A stretch of DNA of 64,000 nucleotides from the NCBI GenBank assembly GCA_963825255.1, contig CAWGSF010000009.1, positions 1,116,001 through 1,180,000 on the forward strand. Direction: 5' to 3'. The notes under the pieces were generated by a model. It had not been told where the DNA came from. It saw nothing but the letters and a program-made list of their open reading frames with translations, and searched no databases. Source of the DNA: JAIBJN01 sp963825255. GTDB lineage: Bacteria; Actinomycetota; Thermoleophilia; Gaiellales; Gaiellaceae. The position numbers and the translations under genes are program-made. Below are positions 60,819 to 64,000 of the stretch, piece after piece. Position 1 is the first letter of the stretch. Every line of letters begins with the position of its first letter.

Positions 60819-61847
60819 GTGACGTCCTACGCCGATTCGCAGCCGCTGACCATCCTCGGTCGACTCGGGCCGTTCTCTCGAGGCCGGCGCGCGGGGCGGA
60901 CGACCGAGGCATCCGCGGAGAGCCTCGGACTCAGCGAGCTCCTCTCGCCGCAGCAGTGGACGCGGAAGTCCTCGAACCCGGAGCTTCGCAAGGTGCTGGG
61001 CGTGCTTCAGGACGAGATCGGGGAGACGCGAAGCCTCCTCGCCCAGGGCCGGAGCCGCGCCGCGTCGACGACCGGGGCGCACATCGAGGATCTCCTCCGT
61101 CAGGGTGTCGACGCGCTGAACGTCGATTCGGCATGGGAGCTCGTCGGAGCGTTGAAGCGGGCGAACCTTCGCCTCGGCGATCGAGGCTACATCGCCGCTC
61201 GCCTGGACTACGAGGGGAGCCGGAACCGCGCGAAGGGTCGCTGGCACTCCTGGGGCGACCACTTCTCGACGAAGGAGCTCGAGACGCTCCGGAAGGCCTA
61301 CCGCGAGGGCACTCCGAGTCGCCACGCCCGGTCGCTGGCCGTGGACCGACTCACGCTTCTGTACCTCATGCGAGCCGAGGCGGGCCGCGATCGTCGCGCG
61401 AAGGCGGCGCTCAAGTGCATGTACCTGCAGCGGCTGGCCTTCGTCCTCGTGGCGCTCCTCGTCCTGCTGGCCACCACGATCTCGCTCACCGCCGGCGACG
61501 CGAGGACTCCCGTCCTCCTCGCCGCATGCGCCGGCGCGCTCGGGAGCACGCTGAGCGGAATCCTCGCCGTGCGAGACCAGCTCGGCCGTCTCGACGAGCT
61601 CCGGGGGTTCGCCCCCGCCATGAGGGTCCAGCCCCTCGTTGGCGCCTGCGCGGGCCTCTTCGTCCTGCTCGCCCTCCAGAGCGATGTCGTCTCGCTCGGG
61701 CCGACGACCGCGGAGAGCTGGTCGACCCAGGTGCTCCTCGCTTTCGTGGCGGGCTTCTCGGAGCCGTTCTTCCTCGGTCTCGTGAAGCGCGTGGCCGTCC
61801 TGTCGGAGCGGGCACCGGCGGATGCCGCGACCGGCGGCTCCCGCTAA
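60819..61847 (+). CDS. Membrane protein with soluble N-terminal half, unknown
   Basis: A 342-residue protein from GTG 60819. Residues 1-195 are soluble and charged, with RKSSNPELRKVLGVLQDEIG and VDSAWELVGALKRANLRLGD; then four helices follow (LAFVLVALLVLLATTISLTA, TPVLLAACAGALGSTLSGIL, PLVGACAGLFVLLALQSD, LLAFVAGFSEPFFLGLVKRV). The pair AAGALGSTLSGIL...GFSEPFFLGLV looks like a membrane module seen in bacterial proteins of unknown role. I do not recognise the whole. It stands alone between LysR and ligD on opposite arrangement. Confidence 0.65.
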   Translation: MTSYADSQPLTILGRLGPFSRGRRAGRTTEASAESLGLSELLSPQQWTRKSSNPELRKVLGVLQDEIGETRSLLAQGRSRAASTTGAHIEDLLRQGVDALNVDSAWELVGALKRANLRLGDRGYIAARLDYEGSRNRAKGRWHSWGDHFSTKELETLRKAYREGTPSRHARSLAVDRLTLLYLMRAEAGRDRRAKAALKCMYLQRLAFVLVALLVLLATTISLTAGDARTPVLLAACAGALGSTLSGILAVRDQLGRLDELRGFAPAMRVQPLVGACAGLFVLLALQSDVVSLGPTTAESWSTQVLLAFVAGFSEPFFLGLVKRVAVLSERAPADAATGGSR

Positions 61848-61864
61848 GAGGTCGCTCTGCTCGG

Positions 61865-62875
61865 CTAGCGAGGCTCCTTGCGGGCGCGGCTCGGCGCGAC
61901 GCGCGGCGGCTCGTCCGGCTGCTTCGGGTAGACGGGCGGCCACGGGGCGTCCATGAGGCCCGCGGTCCGGTCGCGCTCGTGCAGGGCGAGGAGCGGTTCG
62001 AGTGACTGCGGGCGCTCGTTCATCGCCTCCCACGGATCGCCCTGCGCCGCGAGGCGCTCCGGGACGCTCGCGATCGTCAGCTCGTCGGGGTGGACGATGT
62101 CGACCTCGGCCCAGCTGAGGGGCGCCGAGACCTGCGCGCCGGGACGGGCGCGCACCGACCAGGCGCCGAAGACGGTCTTGTGCGGCGCGTTCTGGTTGTA
62201 GTCGACGAAGATGCGCCGGCCGCGCTCCTCCTTCCACCAGGCGGCGGTGATCAGGTCTGGGTTGCGGCGTTCGAGCTCGCGGGCGGCCGCGACCGCCGCG
62301 CGCCGGACGTCGTAGGAGTCCCAGCGGGGCTCGAGCCGGACGTAGACGTGCACGCCGCGGTTCCCGGTCGTCTTCGGGAAGCCGACGATGCCGAGCTCGT
62401 CGAGCAGGCCGCGCACCTCCCGCGCCGCGGCGCGCGCTTCCTCGAAGCCGACACCGGGTTGGGGGTCGAGGTCGAGCCGTAGCTCGTCGGTGACCTCGGG
62501 CCGCCCGGCGAGCGAGGGCCAGACGTGGAAGCCGAGGCACGCCAGGTTGACGGCCCAGGCCACGTGCGCCATGTCGGCGAGCACGAGCGCCCGGGCGGTC
62601 GTCCCGTTCGGCGTCTCGACGATCGTCGTCTCGAGCCACTCGGGCGCGCCCTCGGGCACGCGCTTCTGGAAGAACGACTTGCCCTCCGCGCCGCTGGGGA
62701 AGCGCTGCATGAGCGTCGGGCGACCGCCCGAGGCGCGCAGGAACGGCTCCTCGACCGCGAGGTAGTAGCGCACGAGGTCGAGCTTCGTCTCCCCGCGCTC
62801 GCCGAAGAAGACCTTGTCCGGGCTCGTGATCGTGATCGGGCGCCCGGCGATGTCGAGCACCTGCTCGTCCGCCAC
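61865..62875 (-). CDS. ligD: LigD-type polymerase/primase domain protein (NHEJ)
   Basis: A 336-residue stand-alone polymerase domain of the LigD family (archaeo-eukaryotic primase fold), which adds nucleotides at double-strand breaks during non-homologous end joining. Seen are SPDKVFFGERGETKLDLVRY, FQKRVPEGAPEWLETT, the metal-binding D-L-D in LRLDLDPQPGVGFEEAR, FPKTTGNRGVHVYVRLEP and IFVDYNQNAPHKTVFGAWSV with RARPGAQVSAPLSW. No ligase or nuclease domain and no ku gene are adjacent. The frame is intact. Confidence 0.88.
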   Translation of the reverse strand: MADEQVLDIAGRPITITSPDKVFFGERGETKLDLVRYYLAVEEPFLRASGGRPTLMQRFPSGAEGKSFFQKRVPEGAPEWLETTIVETPNGTTARALVLADMAHVAWAVNLACLGFHVWPSLAGRPEVTDELRLDLDPQPGVGFEEARAAAREVRGLLDELGIVGFPKTTGNRGVHVYVRLEPRWDSYDVRRAAVAAARELERRNPDLITAAWWKEERGRRIFVDYNQNAPHKTVFGAWSVRARPGAQVSAPLSWAEVDIVHPDELTIASVPERLAAQGDPWEAMNERPQSLEPLLALHERDRTAGLMDAPWPPVYPKQPDEPPRVAPSRARKEPR

Positions 62876-62893
62876 GTGGGCGAACGGTAGCCG

Positions 62894-64000
62894 CTAGAAG
62901 TTGCGGTCGTTCCCGCCCGACTCGTTCACCGCGGTCGTGGAGCAGGCGTTGGCGGCGCGGTCGGTCGCGGTGGTCGGACGGGGTCCAGGTCATCTGCGAC
63001 GCGGCCGCGCGCGTCGTCGCGCCGGACGGGGTCGCGAGCGTGATCGTGATCGCCGCACCGCTCTGCGTCATCGTCGAGCCCGTGAAGTTGACCGATGCGG
63101 TCACGTACCCGGTGCCGCCGAGGTTGACGCTGCCGAGCGGGAGCTGCGTCGTGTTGGCAGCGTCCCAGATCTGGACGCTGTCGTTGCCGGCGCCGCCGTC
63201 GATCAGGCGCAGGGTCACGGACGTCCCGGTCCCGGTCCAGCCGCTCTGGATCGAGTTGGGGTCCATGGTCTCGCTGTAGGTGAGGGTGATCGTGTCGCCG
63301 GTGTCGGCCTTGCCCGGTCTGGCCTACCGCCGACGTTCGTCGTCTGGACGTTCGAGGCGGACGGCGCGGTGTTGTCGACCGTGACGGAGAAGCCGCTCTG
63401 CGTCCCGCTGTTGCCGGCGGCGTCGGCCGCGGTGATCGAGAACGCCTTGGCGCCGGCCGGACAGGGTGGCGTTGGCCGTGAGCTGGGCGCTGCGGTAGTT
63501 GTAGGTGACGCCGCCGACGACGAAAGAGCCGGAGGAAAGGGCCGCGGCGGTCTGGCCGGTCGTGACCGTGCTGACGTTGGCGGTGACCGTGGCGACGCCG
63601 CTGCCGCCGTCGGTGACGTTCGCGTAGACGTAGTACGTGCCGCCCTGCTTGACGAAGCCGGCGGTGCCGCCCTGGGTCTTGGCGATCGCGGCGGCGGTGA
63701 CCGTGGGAGCCACCGAGTCGACGAGGATCGACGCGCTCGCGGTCGAGCCGCCGCTTCCCACCGCGTAGACCGTGTGGGAGCCGTTGGAGGTGCCGGCCGG
63801 GATCGTCACGGTGATGTTCGCGCTGCCGCTGCTCCCGATCGGGGTCGGCACGCTGGAGCCGGAGAGGACGGTGCCGCTCGTCGGGTTGTCGAGCCGGAAC
63901 GTGATCGTCTCGCCGGGGAGGTAGCTCGCGACCGCTCCGGAGAGCGTCCTCGGGAGGGACGCTGATCGTCGTCGAGGACGAGAAGGTGAACGACGGCGCG
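62894..64000 (-). CDS. End of a large surface protein with Ig-like/cell-adhesion repeats (partial, several apparent frameshifts)
   Basis: The gene enters from beyond the window end and stops at 62894. Pieces such as FRLDNPTSGTVLSGSSVPTP, SNGSHTVYAVGSGGSTASAS, GTYYVYANVTDGGSGVATVT, KAFSITAADAAGNSG and DTITLTYSETMDPNSIQSGW are typical of bacterial Ig-like and 'emerging adhesin' repeats, rich in Thr, Ser, Gly and Val and free of cysteine in the repeats. At least five single-base shifts (near 63950, 63460, two near 63320, and 62985) break the frame. The C-terminal end, TAVNESGGNDRNF, has no sortase motif or anchor. It is likely a secreted, extended surface or pseudopilus-linked protein. Confidence 0.7.

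Noticed and set aside
60420..63266. Very long minus-strand frame spanning LysR, the membrane protein and ligD
   Set aside because: It mixes shadow sequence with a real piece of the Ig-like protein at its start; no domain continues through it.

Overview
The window is high-GC DNA from what looks like a deep-branching actinobacterium, probably of the Thermoleophilia/Gaiellales type. This is inferred from gene content, frequent GTG/TTG starts, many 4-nt start/stop overlaps and the mix of families; no rRNA or clean marker phylogeny is available. The organism appears able to respire oxygen: cytochrome bd (cydABDC), a CtaG oxidase-assembly protein and superoxide dismutase are present. It also carries a selenoprotein reductase locus of the type best known from strict anaerobes.

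Layout. 1-4.6 kb: cydA(end)-cydB-cydD-cydC. 4.6-10 kb: a sparse stretch with a putative Sec-containing GDCCVxC protein, an L,D-transpeptidase, then a leftward YbdK-ligase/redoxin/membrane-protein set. 10-18 kb: a secreted repeat protein, DUF192, RidA, serine hydrolase, NUDIX, EamA, thioredoxin and a divergent IleS-type synthetase. 18-24.9 kb: a multi-GAF histidine kinase with its response regulator, a CAP protein and two EamA exporters. 24.9-27.6 kb: a 2.67 kb islet bounded by tRNA-Pro and a 41-bp copy of its 3' end. 27.6-29.5 kb: an ABC exporter. 29.8-35.5 kb: iclR-grdE-grdB(Sec)-small ORF-grdC-trxA-grdA(Sec). 35.5-44.8 kb: CtaG, tRNA-Gly, an intradiol-dioxygenase-like lipoprotein, a Mn riboswitch with TerC, AI-2E exporter, BNR protein, 3-hydroxyacyl-CoA dehydrogenase and urocanase. 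44.8-52.6 kb: MMPL transporter, phosphodiesterase, DNA-glycosylase-like and HNH genes, VOC, cupin. 52.7-57.3 kb: tRNA-Arg, tRNA-His, a site-2 protease, SOD, a Flp pilin and an animal-type heme peroxidase. 57.3-64 kb: an MFS-rhodanese fusion, a persulfide-dioxygenase-like enzyme, LysR, LigD polymerase domain and the end of a large Ig-like surface protein.

The most interesting content is selenium biology. Three genes of unrelated families (grdA, grdB, GDCCVxC) each have an in-frame TGA exactly at the position where these families carry Sec (or, for GDCCVxC, Cys/Sec), each followed by a plausible hairpin. The grd locus has component A, both component B subunits, component C beta and a dedicated thioredoxin, but no grdD, whose cysteine makes acetyl phosphate in the clostridial enzyme. 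Its setting beside aerobic respiration genes, with an IclR gene overlapping grdE by one base, suggests a glycine/sarcosine/betaine reductase-type system adapted to a non-clostridial life style.

A caution for every reading frame: many genes are broken by single-base shifts, nearly all of them +1 insertions. Several clear orthologues (cydB, grdB, grdC, ctaG, hutU, MMPL and others) become full-length if one base is dropped. This looks like assembly or sequencing error rather than mass gene decay, so such genes are reported as single CDSs with the shift positions given.
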